NCBI RefSeq assembly: GCF_020554845.1
Contig: NZ_JAJCIA010000029.1
Span: 1 to 51,355 of the forward strand
Length of the DNA stretch: 51,355 nucleotides
Reading direction: 5' to 3'
Source: Blautia faecis
GTDB lineage: Bacteria > Bacillota > Clostridia > Lachnospirales > Lachnospiraceae
The notes beneath the pieces are model-generated. The model worked only from the letters and a program-made list of their open reading frames with translations, was not told the origin of the DNA and made no database searches. This document shows, piece after piece, positions 34,450 to 42,614 of the stretch; position 1 is the stretch's first letter, and the number at the start of each line of letters is the position of its first letter. The translations under genes were made by a program, and so were the position numbers.

Positions 34450-35550
34450 ATGGATAATTACTATTTTCATATGGATAACCTTTCTGTCGGTTATGACAAA
34501 AAGGCCTTAATTCATGATATCTGTATTGGAATTAAAAAAGGGGAGATTGTAACCCTCATTGGTCCAAATGGTTCTGGTAAATCTACGATTCTGAAAAGTA
34601 TCACAAGACAGCTGCAGATCATTGGTGGAAAAGTTTACTTTGATGATCGCAATCTGAATTCTTTTTCCTATAAAGAGCTTTCCACACGCATGGCAGTAGT
34701 TCTTACGGAACGAATGCGTCCGGAGCTTATGACCTGTCATGATATTGTGGCAACCGGACGCTACCCTTATACAGGCAGACTCGGTATTCTTTCCAGAGAG
34801 GATGAGGAAAAGGTAGAGGAAGCCATGAGAGCGGTGCATGCGGAATCGCTTGGCAGTCGTGACTTTAACAACATCAGCGATGGCCAGCGTCAGAGAGTGC
34901 TTCTTGCCCGTGCGATCTGCCAGGAACCGGATATTATTATTCTGGATGAGCCAACCTCTTTCCTTGATATCAAACATAAGCTGGATCTTTTATCCATTCT
35001 TCGGGATATGGCAAAAAAGAAGCAGATCACAGTTATCATGTCTCTTCACGAAATCGATCTGGCACAGAAAATTGCAGATAAGATCATCTGCGTAAAGGGA
35101 GATACCATTTCTCATTTTGGAAAGCCGGAAGATATTTTTGAAGAGAACATGATCAAGGAGCTGTATGAGATCAACAATGGATTTTTTGATCCCCTGTTTG
35201 GAAGTATTGAGCTTCCGAAACCAGACGGAGAAGCGAAAACTTTCGTAATCTGTGGAAACGGCACTGGTATTCCCATATTCCGTCAGCTGCAGAAAGAGCA
35301 TACACCTTTTATTGCAGGTATTCTTTACACCAATGACGTGGATTACCGCCTGGCAAGACTATTGGCTTCAAAGGTGATCACGGAAGAACCCTTCATGGAA
35401 ATCAGTGAAGAAGCCTTCCAGAAGGCGCAAAAAGCCATGGAAAGCTGTGAGAGGATAATCTGCACGGCTGTTCCGGTTGGAAGCTGCAATAAGCGGTTAG
35501 GAGAGCTTATAGATGCAGCGAAGAAGAGCGGGAAAACAGAGTTTGTATAA
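34450..35550 (+). CDS. BtuD-type ABC ATPase with a C-terminal extension
   Basis: Powers import through the adjacent permease. The first 250 residues are a standard ATP-binding domain: Walker A GPNGSGKST (38-46), signature ISDGQRQRV (142-150, with Ser-Asp-Gly in place of Ser-Gly-Gly), Walker B IIILDEP (162-168), D-loop SFLDIKH and switch His in SLHEID. Residues 255-366 form an extra domain (FVICGNGTGIPIFRQLQKEH, GILYTNDVDYRLA, CTAVPVG) that looks like a small Rossmann-type alpha/beta fold. Most BtuD/FepC proteins stop near residue 260. The extension may sense a ligand or regulate transport; its function is unknown. Last gene of the riboswitch operon. Confidence 0.9.
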   Translation: MDNYYFHMDNLSVGYDKKALIHDICIGIKKGEIVTLIGPNGSGKSTILKSITRQLQIIGGKVYFDDRNLNSFSYKELSTRMAVVLTERMRPELMTCHDIVATGRYPYTGRLGILSREDEEKVEEAMRAVHAESLGSRDFNNISDGQRQRVLLARAICQEPDIIILDEPTSFLDIKHKLDLLSILRDMAKKKQITVIMSLHEIDLAQKIADKIICVKGDTISHFGKPEDIFEENMIKELYEINNGFFDPLFGSIELPKPDGEAKTFVICGNGTGIPIFRQLQKEHTPFIAGILYTNDVDYRLARLLASKVITEEPFMEISEEAFQKAQKAMESCERIICTAVPVGSCNKRLGELIDAAKKSGKTEFV

Positions 35551-35582
35551 TTCTGCCTTGCGGGATTCTTTGATTCCGTTTC

Positions 35583-35611
35583 TTTACAGGACTCATTTTT
35601 TACGTTATACT
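35583..35611 (+). promoter_or_regulatory. Sigma-A promoter of the YitT gene
   Basis: TTTACA (35583-35588), 17 bases, TATACT (35606-35611), 32 bases before the start codon, which has AAGGAGAGG upstream. Confidence 0.8.
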
Positions 35612-35643
35612 GAGTTCACCGAAAGAAGGAGAGGACTCGTTTT

Positions 35644-36507
35644 ATGAAAAAAAATATATTTACAAAAGACAACCTGATGTTCTTTATCATTCTGAATCTG
35701 GGATTGATTTTTACAGCGGTTGGAATTGCCATTTTTAAAACACCCAACCATTTCGCATTTGGTGGTACATCTGGTCTGTCTATTATCCTTTCTACCTTAT
35801 TTCCGAAGTGGAATGTAGGTGCATTTATGTGGATCGTCAATGCAGCACTTGTTGTACTTGGATTTTTCTTCCTTGGAATCCGCTCCATGGGCTGGACTGT
35901 CTATTCCTCTTTTGCCCTGTCTTTCTATGTAAGTGCCTGTGAAGCTATTTATCCCCTTAGTTCGCCACTTACACATGACGTGTTCCTGGAGCTTTGTTTT
36001 GCAGTGATCCTTCCTGCAGTGGGAGCTGCTATGGTATTTAATGTCGGTGCCTCCACTGGTGGTACTGATATTGTGGCAATGATTTTGCACAAATATACCA
36101 GCCTTGAGATCGGGCGTGCACTTTTGGTCAGTGACCTGGGAATTGTGCTGATCGCTGCTTACCTTTACGGTGCCCAGACCGGACTTTACTGTATTCTTGG
36201 AATGATCCTGAAATGCACTGTAGTAGACAGTGCAATTGAGAGTCTGAACCTGAGAAAGGTATGTACGATCATTAGTAAATATCCGGAGCAGGTAGAAGAG
36301 TTCATCATCAATGACCTGCATCGTTCTGCCACAGAGCAGAAGGCCTTTGGCATCTATACCAAGAAGGAGCAGAAGGTAATGATGACTGTGCTTACCCGAA
36401 GCGAGACCAACCGTCTTCGTATTCATTTAAGACAGATTGATCCTCATGCATTTATTACCATCGTAAACAGCAGCGAAATCATTGGAAAAGGCTTCCGTTC
36501 TATCTGA
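35644..36507 (+). CDS. YitT family membrane protein
   Basis: A 287-residue protein with five or six transmembrane helices (1-200) and a C-terminal DUF2179 cytoplasmic domain (about 205-287, CTIISKYPEQVEEFIINDL, ITIVNSSEIIGKGF). The hallmark segments FGGTSGLSIILSTLF and GASTGGTDIVAMILHKYTS mark the family. The role is unknown; YitT-like proteins are widespread in Firmicutes and several copies per genome are usual. It is a single-gene unit with its own promoter, separate from the corrinoid operon ahead. Nothing in the context suggests a substrate. Confidence 0.92.
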   Translation: MKKNIFTKDNLMFFIILNLGLIFTAVGIAIFKTPNHFAFGGTSGLSIILSTLFPKWNVGAFMWIVNAALVVLGFFFLGIRSMGWTVYSSFALSFYVSACEAIYPLSSPLTHDVFLELCFAVILPAVGAAMVFNVGASTGGTDIVAMILHKYTSLEIGRALLVSDLGIVLIAAYLYGAQTGLYCILGMILKCTVVDSAIESLNLRKVCTIISKYPEQVEEFIINDLHRSATEQKAFGIYTKKEQKVMMTVLTRSETNRLRIHLRQIDPHAFITIVNSSEIIGKGFRSI

Positions 36508-36595
36508 TGCCTGCCAGCTAATGCAGAAGACTGATTTTTCCATAACAGAACAGTCTGATGAAGCTTGATTTTAAAACCAGAAAGGAATACAGGCC

Positions 36596-37534
36596 ATGAT
36601 TTCCAAAACCATGCGAGCAATTCTCCACACCCTTTCCTACGGCAATATCGAAGTGGAATCCTCCCGCAGACTGGTGGACATTAAGAAGCTGGATGCCATG
36701 AATATTTTTCTGAAAAAAATGGATATCCAGATTTTCAACGAGGACTACGAAATCCCTCTGCGGATTTATTTTCCTACTGAAGAAGCCATGACAAACGGGG
36801 TGGAAAAAGGCCATACTTTTCCAGTTCTTCTATTTTTTCATGGCGGAGGATGGGTGACAGAAAGTGTGGATACCTATAACCGTGTATGTGCCAGAATGTC
36901 CCAGTCTACCGGTCATATTGTAGTATCTGTGGAATACAGGCTTGCTCCTGAATATCGTTTTCCAACGGCTCTGATGGACTGTTATGCAGCGGCGAAAGCG
37001 CTTTACACCAATAAGCTGATTCTGAATACTGATCCCCGGAAAATCACTATCATGGGTGACAGTGCCGGAGGAAATCTTGCAGCCGCAGTTGCTCTTATGG
37101 CAAGGGACAATGGAGAATTCCAGGTATACCGGCAGATTCTTATTTATCCGGCCTTATATAATACGTATACAGCCGCTTCGCCCTATGCCTCGGTGCAGAA
37201 GAACGGTACGGAATATCTGCTTACTGCAGTGAAAATGCAGGATTATCTGAATCTGTATGAAAGCTGCCCCGAGGATCGGGTCAACCCTTATTTTGCACCT
37301 CTTCTGGCAAGAGATTTTTCTAATATGCCAGAAACCCTGATTCTCACAGCAGAGTTTGATCCTCTTCGTGATGAAGGCGAAGATTATGGAAAAAAACTGG
37401 CAGAGGCTGGTAATTATGTAGAAGTACACCGGATCAAAGATGCACTTCACGGCTTTTTTGCTCTTGGAATCCGCTTTTTCCATGTGCAGGAAAGTTTTTC
37501 TTATATGAACGAATTCTTAAAAAGGGAAGTGTGA
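36596..37534 (+). CDS. Alpha/beta hydrolase of the hormone-sensitive-lipase family
   Basis: A 312-residue cytosolic esterase. HGGGW (82-86) is the oxyanion-hole motif of this family, GDSAGG (154-159) carries the nucleophile Ser156, and Asp255 (AEFDPLRDEG) and His285 (DALHGF) complete the triad. No signal peptide is present. Substrate unknown; short acyl esters are typical for the family. It is followed after three bases by a gene for an acyltransferase-like membrane protein, so the pair may remove and add acyl groups on the same molecule. The start is the ATG at 36596, preceded by AGAAAGGA. Confidence 0.88.
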   Translation: MISKTMRAILHTLSYGNIEVESSRRLVDIKKLDAMNIFLKKMDIQIFNEDYEIPLRIYFPTEEAMTNGVEKGHTFPVLLFFHGGGWVTESVDTYNRVCARMSQSTGHIVVSVEYRLAPEYRFPTALMDCYAAAKALYTNKLILNTDPRKITIMGDSAGGNLAAAVALMARDNGEFQVYRQILIYPALYNTYTAASPYASVQKNGTEYLLTAVKMQDYLNLYESCPEDRVNPYFAPLLARDFSNMPETLILTAEFDPLRDEGEDYGKKLAEAGNYVEVHRIKDALHGFFALGIRFFHVQESFSYMNEFLKREV

Positions 37535-37537
37535 AAA

Positions 37538-39349
37538 TTGAAAGAAGGATATTCGAACTGGAGAAAACTGGATAACGCGGCCCTTGCTTTTCCTCTGGTA
37601 ACTGGCAAAAATGATACCAGAGTATTTCGTTTTTACTGTGAACTAAAGGAAAATGTAAAACCGGAGCTTCTCCAGGCCGCTCTTGAAAAAACCATGGAAA
37701 AATATCCTCTGTTTCAGATGGTTCTCCGAAAAGGATTATTCTGGTTCTACCTGGAACACAGGGATATTCGTCCAATTGTAAAGGAAGAGAAGAAGCCTCC
37801 ATGCAGCAGGCTGTATATTCCAGACAAAAAGAATCTTCTTTTTCAGGTCAGCTATTATGAAAAAAGAATCAATTTTGAAGTTTTCCATGCACTGACAGAT
37901 GGTACCGGGGCAATGCATTTTCTCCAGGAACTGGTAAGCAATTATCTGAAAAAGGCTCACCCGAAACAGGATCTGCCTTCTCTTCCAGTCACGGATATGA
38001 GCACCCCCGGTGATCAGGAGGAGGATAGCTTTTCCCAGTATTATTCCTCGGATATTCCCGGAAATTCTGAGAAAAAACCTCGCGCTGTCAGACTTCCGGG
38101 AGAACGGCTGCTTCATGAGGATATGCATATTACAGAGATTGTACTTCCGGTAAAAGAGCTTCATGCAAAAGCAAAAGAATACGGTGTCTCCATAACCATT
38201 CTGATCACAGCCATGTTTCTTTGTTCCATCCATGAGGAAATTCCCAAGAGCAGGCAAAATCGCCCCATTGCCCTTATGGTTCCTGTAAATCTGCGGAATT
38301 ATTTTCCCTCACAGTCTATGGCAAATTTTTTTGGCTGGATAGAAGTGGGACATGATTTTTCCAAAACTTCTGATTTTACAGAAATTCTGGCTCACGTGAA
38401 AGAGCAGTTTGCCGCAGAACTGGTAGAAGAGAAAATTGCCAGACATATGAATAGCTATGTCCGTCTGGAGAAAAATCCGGTCATCCGTGCAGTTCCCCTG
38501 GAAATAAAGAAATATTTCCTTATGCTGGGAGCAAACCTAAGCTCTAGAAGCATTACGGCTGTTTATTCCAATATTGGAATTCTTCGTTTTCCAAAGGAGT
38601 ATAACCAGTACATTGACCGTTTCGGAATTTTCGCAAGTACCAACTCCATGCAGCTTTGTTCCTGTTCTTACGAAAACGAAATGGTTCTTGGATTTACCTC
38701 CAAGCTTCCCAAGGATAATATTCAGCGAAATTTTCTGAACATGCTGAAAAAAGAAGAAATTCCTTATACAGAAAAAACCAATAATTTCCCCGGCTGTTCC
38801 CTGAAAGAGAAAAAGGAGGCGCAGAGAATCGTGCAGGTTTTCAATTTTGTCTGCATTGCAGCTGCAATTCTCTGCGGCATGATCAATTACCTTACACGGG
38901 AAAAACTGGACTGGTTCTGGTTCGCCGCAGCTGGCTGTCTTTGCGGATGGCTAATCGTAGCGGTTGCTTATGCCAAACGGAGGAATATCTTAAAAAACGA
39001 GATCATACAGTTGATCCTGGTAACTATTATCGCTGTTCTGTGGGACAAATATACCGGATGGCATGGATGGTCTCTGGATTTTGTCCTTCCATTTGGCGCT
39101 CTTGCAGTGCTTGGCTCTATACCCGTGATCGTAAAAGTACAAAAGCTGGAAAAAGAAGAGTATCTGTTTTATCTTGTTCAGGCTGCTTTTGCTGGTCTCG
39201 TACCGCTGATCCTTATGTTTCTTCACCTGATCCGTTTTCCATACCCATCTGTGGTATGCACAGGAATCAGCCTGCTGGTATTTGCAGGAATGTTTATTTT
39301 TAACAGCAATGATACTATTCGGGAGTTTCATAAAAAACTTAGAATGTAA
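37538..39349 (+). CDS. DUF6320-type membrane protein with an acyltransferase-like (condensation) domain
   Basis: A 603-residue protein. The N-terminal 400 residues resemble the condensation/alcohol acetyltransferase fold: HALTDGTG at 117-124 gives the HxxxDG catalytic motif with His117 and Asp121, and LMVPVNLRNYFPS and FGWIEVG follow as in PapA-like enzymes. The last 170 residues hold about six membrane helices, as in DUF6320 proteins. I infer acyl transfer at the inner face of the membrane; donor and acceptor are unknown. The start is TTG at 37538, with AAGGGAAG nine bases upstream, four bases after the hydrolase stop. The two genes are surely co-transcribed. A 62-bp palindrome follows the stop codon. 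Confidence 0.78.
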   Translation: MKEGYSNWRKLDNAALAFPLVTGKNDTRVFRFYCELKENVKPELLQAALEKTMEKYPLFQMVLRKGLFWFYLEHRDIRPIVKEEKKPPCSRLYIPDKKNLLFQVSYYEKRINFEVFHALTDGTGAMHFLQELVSNYLKKAHPKQDLPSLPVTDMSTPGDQEEDSFSQYYSSDIPGNSEKKPRAVRLPGERLLHEDMHITEIVLPVKELHAKAKEYGVSITILITAMFLCSIHEEIPKSRQNRPIALMVPVNLRNYFPSQSMANFFGWIEVGHDFSKTSDFTEILAHVKEQFAAELVEEKIARHMNSYVRLEKNPVIRAVPLEIKKYFLMLGANLSSRSITAVYSNIGILRFPKEYNQYIDRFGIFASTNSMQLCSCSYENEMVLGFTSKLPKDNIQRNFLNMLKKEEIPYTEKTNNFPGCSLKEKKEAQRIVQVFNFVCIAAAILCGMINYLTREKLDWFWFAAAGCLCGWLIVAVAYAKRRNILKNEIIQLILVTIIAVLWDKYTGWHGWSLDFVLPFGALAVLGSIPVIVKVQKLEKEEYLFYLVQAAFAGLVPLILMFLHLIRFPYPSVVCTGISLLVFAGMFIFNSNDTIREFHKKLRM

Positions 39350-39356
39350 TAAAATA

Positions 39357-39418
39357 GACACAGATTGCAAGGACTGCTTTTCTGAAATTTCAGAAAAGCA
39401 GTCCTTGCGATCTGTGTC
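39357..39418. repeat. 62-bp near-perfect palindrome after the DUF6320 gene
   Basis: Bases 39357-39387 (starting GACACAGATTGCAAGG) are the reverse complement of 39388-39418 except for one T-G pair. There is no spacer at the centre (GAAATTTC) and no T run after it. In RNA it would be a 30-bp stem. It probably ends transcription or protects the mRNA, but its perfection is unusual. Confidence 0.9.
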
Positions 39419-39439
39419 CGTCTGTTATGTCTGATACCC

Positions 39440-39526
39440 TAAAGCGTATTTGATAAATCATTCCCGTAATCTGCACGCCCCACTTTGCGGGAGTTTTTGC
39501 AGAAAGCCCTTTTCAAATACGCTCTG
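39440..39526. repeat. Hairpin-forming intergenic repeat, copy 2
   Basis: Same element as at 27464-27551. The ends AGCGTATTTGA and TCAAATACGCT are inverted, and AATCTGCACGCCCCACTTTG plus TTTTGCAGAAAGCC are shared with copy 1. It lies between the palindrome and the 3' end of the minus-strand gene at 39540. Confidence 0.85.
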
Positions 39527-39539
39527 GAAGTTAATATAA

Positions 39540-40061
39540 TTAAATTTCTACAAGAATTCCCTTCTCTTTATCATACTTACAATATTTGCCATTTCCGGAA
39601 ATAAATGGCTGATAAGTATTCGTACGTGTATCTTTCACATATACAATTCCTGTGGCGATCATTTCTACCAATGAAAAACGTTTACTCAGGCTGGAGATCC
39701 AGGAATAGGTCTTATTACTGTCAGAATCAGCAGCAACCAGACTGTATCCCTCTTCACACGGTTTCAGAGAGAAGTAAATTTTCTCCGGCTTAGAAGTCTC
39801 TTTAAATACCTGGCTTGCTATATAAGTAGAAAAATTCTTCTCCACAAACTGCTGGAAAGAGTATAAGGTATAAACCTCTCCGCTGACTTCGTCTGTAATC
39901 CGGTCTCCGCGCTGCAGACGCGCCTTGATCAGAGACAAAGTCTCAATGGTCCAGTTGATAAAGGAAATGCTGCTGTAGGTCATGCTCTCAAGAAGCTGGT
40001 CGATCAGTTTCTTTGTGAGAACATTTGATTTCGTTGCTTCGTTAAACAATTCTTCATTCAT
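39540..40061 (-). CDS. Hypothetical protein, divergent from a sodium symporter
   Basis: A 173-residue soluble protein starting MNEELFNEATKSNVL. The first half is helical (KKLIDQLLESMTYSSISFIN, WTIETLSLIKARLQRGD). The second half is rich in beta strands and aromatic residues, ending with KDTRTNTYQPFISGNGKYCK. I do not recognise the family, and there is no signal peptide or membrane segment. The frame opens seven codons earlier, but GGAGGGTG before the ATG at 40061 decides the start. It is read away from the NSS transporter across a 219-base region with a palindrome at 40100. A role in regulating the transporter is only a guess. Confidence 0.65.
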   Translation of the reverse strand: MNEELFNEATKSNVLTKKLIDQLLESMTYSSISFINWTIETLSLIKARLQRGDRITDEVSGEVYTLYSFQQFVEKNFSTYIASQVFKETSKPEKIYFSLKPCEEGYSLVAADSDSNKTYSWISSLSKRFSLVEMIATGIVYVKDTRTNTYQPFISGNGKYCKYDKEKGILVEI

Positions 40062-40099
40062 AATCCGCACCCTCCATAACATATATATATTAATTGATA

Positions 40100-40115
40100 A
40101 TCTTAATTATAAGAT
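40100..40115. promoter_or_regulatory. Possible operator palindrome in a divergent promoter region
   Basis: ATCTTAATTATAAGAT is an inverted repeat (ATCTTA/TAAGAT) 39 bases upstream of the minus-strand start and 165 bases upstream of the symporter start. AT-rich surroundings make chance possible. Confidence 0.4.
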
Positions 40116-40280
40116 CTTATTTTGTTAAAATCAATAATTTCTCCCTCGTTTTTGTATTATTTGTTATTGCTGTTATTTTATATATATTGTTTGCCTTTAA
40201 CACAAAACCATGTTATCATCATAAGAGTTGGAGTTTATAAAAAGCAAAAACAAATTTTACGAATTTGGAAGGAAAAATTT

Positions 40281-41654
40281 ATGGAAAAACATCATCATGA
40301 ACGAAGTACTTTTTCCGGTAAACTGGGATTTGTACTGTCTGCTGCCGGAGCTTCCGTCGGACTGGGAAATATATGGCGATTTCCTTACCTTGCGGCAAAA
40401 TACGGCGGTGGAATATTTTTACTGATTTACATTATTCTGGCACTTACTTTTGGCTACTCCATGATTGTCGCCGAAACCGCCCTTGGCCGAATGACAAGAA
40501 AAAGTCCGGTAGGTGCTTTTGGAAAATTTGGCAAGTCTAAATGGCTGTCCTTTGGTGGCTGGATCAATGCCATCATTCCAGTCCTGATCGTGCCATACTA
40601 TTCCGTTATCGGCGGATGGGTTATCAAATATCTGATCGAATATATAAAAGGTAACAGCCAGAAGCTGGCAGAAGACGGATATTTTTCTGAGTTTATTTCG
40701 AATGGTACCTCCACAGAGGTCTGTTTCCTTATTTTTGCATTTTTAACAGTTGCAATCATTTATGCAGGAGTCCGAAACGGAGTAGAGCGCGTTTCCAAAT
40801 TTATGATGCCGGTTCTGGTATTTTTATCTGTGCTTATTACTGTTTACTCTGTTACAAGACCAGGTGCCCTTGCAGGAGTGAAATATTTCCTGGTACCAAA
40901 TATTGAGAATTTCTCCTGGATGACAGTGGTAGCCGCCATGGGTCAGATGTTTTATTCCCTGTCTATTGCCATGGGAATTCTGGTAACCTTTGGCTCTTAT
41001 ATGAAAAAGGACGTATCTATCGAAGGTTCCACCAAGAATGTAGAAGTGTTTGACACTGCAATTGCCATTATGGCAGGTCTGATGATCATTCCGGCTGTGT
41101 TTGCATTCTCCGGTGGAGATCCGGATACTTTACAGGCAGGACCGGCGCTTATGTTCATCACTATTCCCAAGGTATTTGCCAGTATGGGGTTGGGAACTCC
41201 CATTGGGATTCTGTTCTTTGTACTGGTGCTGTGCGCAGCTCTTACCAGCTCTATTGCCCTGACGGAGAGCGCTGTATCTACCTTCCAGGACGAACTGAGA
41301 TGGCACAGAAAGAAAGCAACCGTTATTGTTGGTGTGATCATGATTCTTCTTGGAACTCTTTCTTCCCTTGGATATGGACCGCTTGGCTTTGTAAAAATCA
41401 TTGGAATGCAGTTTCTGGATTTCTTTGATTTCCTCACCAATTCTGTAATGATGCCAATTGCCGCACTTGCAACCTGTCTTTTAATTTCCAGAAAAGTGGG
41501 AGTGGAAAAGATTGAGGAGGAAGTAGTAGCTGAAGGCGGAACTTTCCGCAGGAAAAAGATTTTTAACTTTATGATCAAATACCTCTGCCCGATATTTGCA
41601 GCAATTATCCTGCTTAGCTCTGTAGCAAATGCATTTGGACTGATTTCCATGTAA
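40281..41654 (+). CDS. Sodium-dependent transporter, NSS/SNF family
   Basis: A 457-residue membrane protein with about eleven to twelve helices that imports an amino acid or amine with sodium. The hallmark GASVGLGNIWRFPYLAAKYG (about 21-40) forms part of the sodium and substrate sites, and VAETALGRMTRKSP follows. Bacterial members such as MhsT and LeuT carry neutral or aromatic amino acids; the substrate here cannot be told. The open frame runs 53 codons further upstream, but the ATG at 40281 has GGAAGGA ten bases before it and matches the family start. Single-gene unit. Confidence 0.93.
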   Translation: MEKHHHERSTFSGKLGFVLSAAGASVGLGNIWRFPYLAAKYGGGIFLLIYIILALTFGYSMIVAETALGRMTRKSPVGAFGKFGKSKWLSFGGWINAIIPVLIVPYYSVIGGWVIKYLIEYIKGNSQKLAEDGYFSEFISNGTSTEVCFLIFAFLTVAIIYAGVRNGVERVSKFMMPVLVFLSVLITVYSVTRPGALAGVKYFLVPNIENFSWMTVVAAMGQMFYSLSIAMGILVTFGSYMKKDVSIEGSTKNVEVFDTAIAIMAGLMIIPAVFAFSGGDPDTLQAGPALMFITIPKVFASMGLGTPIGILFFVLVLCAALTSSIALTESAVSTFQDELRWHRKKATVIVGVIMILLGTLSSLGYGPLGFVKIIGMQFLDFFDFLTNSVMMPIAALATCLLISRKVGVEKIEEEVVAEGGTFRRKKIFNFMIKYLCPIFAAIILLSSVANAFGLISM

Positions 41655-41731
41655 ATAATTTGTAACTGTTCTGTACTTCTCAGTTACCACTTCGCGAAAT
41701 AATACCTGCTGAATAAATACTATAATTTTTT

Positions 41732-41762
41732 AATCGCCCCACCCATCTCAGGTGGGGCGATT
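41732..41762. other. GC-rich inverted repeat downstream of the symporter
   Basis: AATCGCCCCACC (41732-41743) and GGTGGGGCGATT (41751-41762) form a perfect 12-bp stem with a seven-base loop. T residues precede it on the plus strand and no T run follows on either strand, so it is not a textbook terminator, though it may act as one. Confidence 0.7.
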
Positions 41763-41850
41763 GTATAAGGACTGCCTCCATATCTACAAAGCTTTAAAGT
41801 CTGCCACATTTCCATCAATAACGCACACAACTTTTCCCTATATCTGCTTT

Positions 41851-41892
41851 TTACAATATGGTTACATTTATCACTACCAAAACATGTATAAT
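41851..41892 (+). promoter_or_regulatory. Promoter of the two-component operon with direct repeats
   Basis: TTACAAT (41851-41857) and TTACATT (41862-41868) are spaced 11 bases start to start, about one helix turn, and end 18 bases before TATAAT (41887-41892). The second repeat covers the -35 region, which suggests binding by an activating OmpR-type regulator. The same spacing occurs at 44064-44082. Confidence 0.55.
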
Positions 41893-41948
41893 AGAACCAG
41901 TACATCAAATAAGGACTATTTTTCAGAGTATACAAGAAAGGACCCGAA

Positions 41949-42614
41949 ATGAAAGCCAGAATACTTGTAATAGAAGATGAACCAGCAATCAATAACTTAC
42001 TTTGCATGAACCTGGAAGTCACCGGCTACCAGACCGTAAGCTACCTGGACGGCAATGACGCCAGCGAAGGAATTGCCTGGGATCATGAGTTCCAGTGCGC
42101 CCTTGTAGATATTATGCTCCCTGGAAAAGATGGATATACCCTTTTACCAGAACTGAATCACTACGGCATTCCCGTCATTTTTCTCACCGCCAGAGCCGAC
42201 ATCGCAAGCAAAGTAAAAGGCCTTAAAGAAGGTGCCGAAGACTATATTGTAAAGCCCTTCGAGATGCTGGAAGTGATGGTCCGCCTGGAGAAAGTACTGG
42301 AACGTCATGGAAATTTACAGGAGCAGATACAGATTAACAATATTACCATAGACACCATAAGCCATACCGTTACCAGAAATGGAGAGGAAATTTACCTGAA
42401 ACCAATGGAATACAACTGCCTTATGATGTTCGTCCGCAATCCCAATAAAGCTCTTACAAGAGAGCAGCTTCTGGCCGGTCTCTGGGGCGTAGAATTCGAA
42501 GGAGAAACAAGAACAGTAGATGCACATGTGGGACGTATCCGCAAGAAGCTGGGCTGGCAGAACAGGATCAAAACCATTCCCCGCATTGGATACCGACTGG
42601 AGGTGGAATTTTGA
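41949..42614 (+). CDS. OmpR/PhoB-family response regulator
   Basis: A 221-residue DNA-binding regulator. The receiver domain (1-115) has the acidic pair in VIEDEP, the phosphorylated Asp54 in ALVDIMLPGKDG, the switch Thr in FLTARAD and Lys104 in IVKPFE. The winged-helix output domain (about 125-221) has LTREQLLAGLWG, TRTVDAHVGRIRKKLG and IGYRLE. Cytoplasmic. Its 3' end overlaps the histidine kinase gene by four bases. Direct repeats in its own promoter and in that of the lipoprotein operon suggest it controls both. Confidence 0.94.
   Translation: MKARILVIEDEPAINNLLCMNLEVTGYQTVSYLDGNDASEGIAWDHEFQCALVDIMLPGKDGYTLLPELNHYGIPVIFLTARADIASKVKGLKEGAEDYIVKPFEMLEVMVRLEKVLERHGNLQEQIQINNITIDTISHTVTRNGEEIYLKPMEYNCLMMFVRNPNKALTREQLLAGLWGVEFEGETRTVDAHVGRIRKKLGWQNRIKTIPRIGYRLEVEF

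Noticed and set aside
41732..41762. GC-rich stem considered as a rho-independent terminator of the symporter gene
   Set aside because: The T run lies before the stem on the plus strand and neither strand has T residues after it, so I list it only as an inverted repeat.
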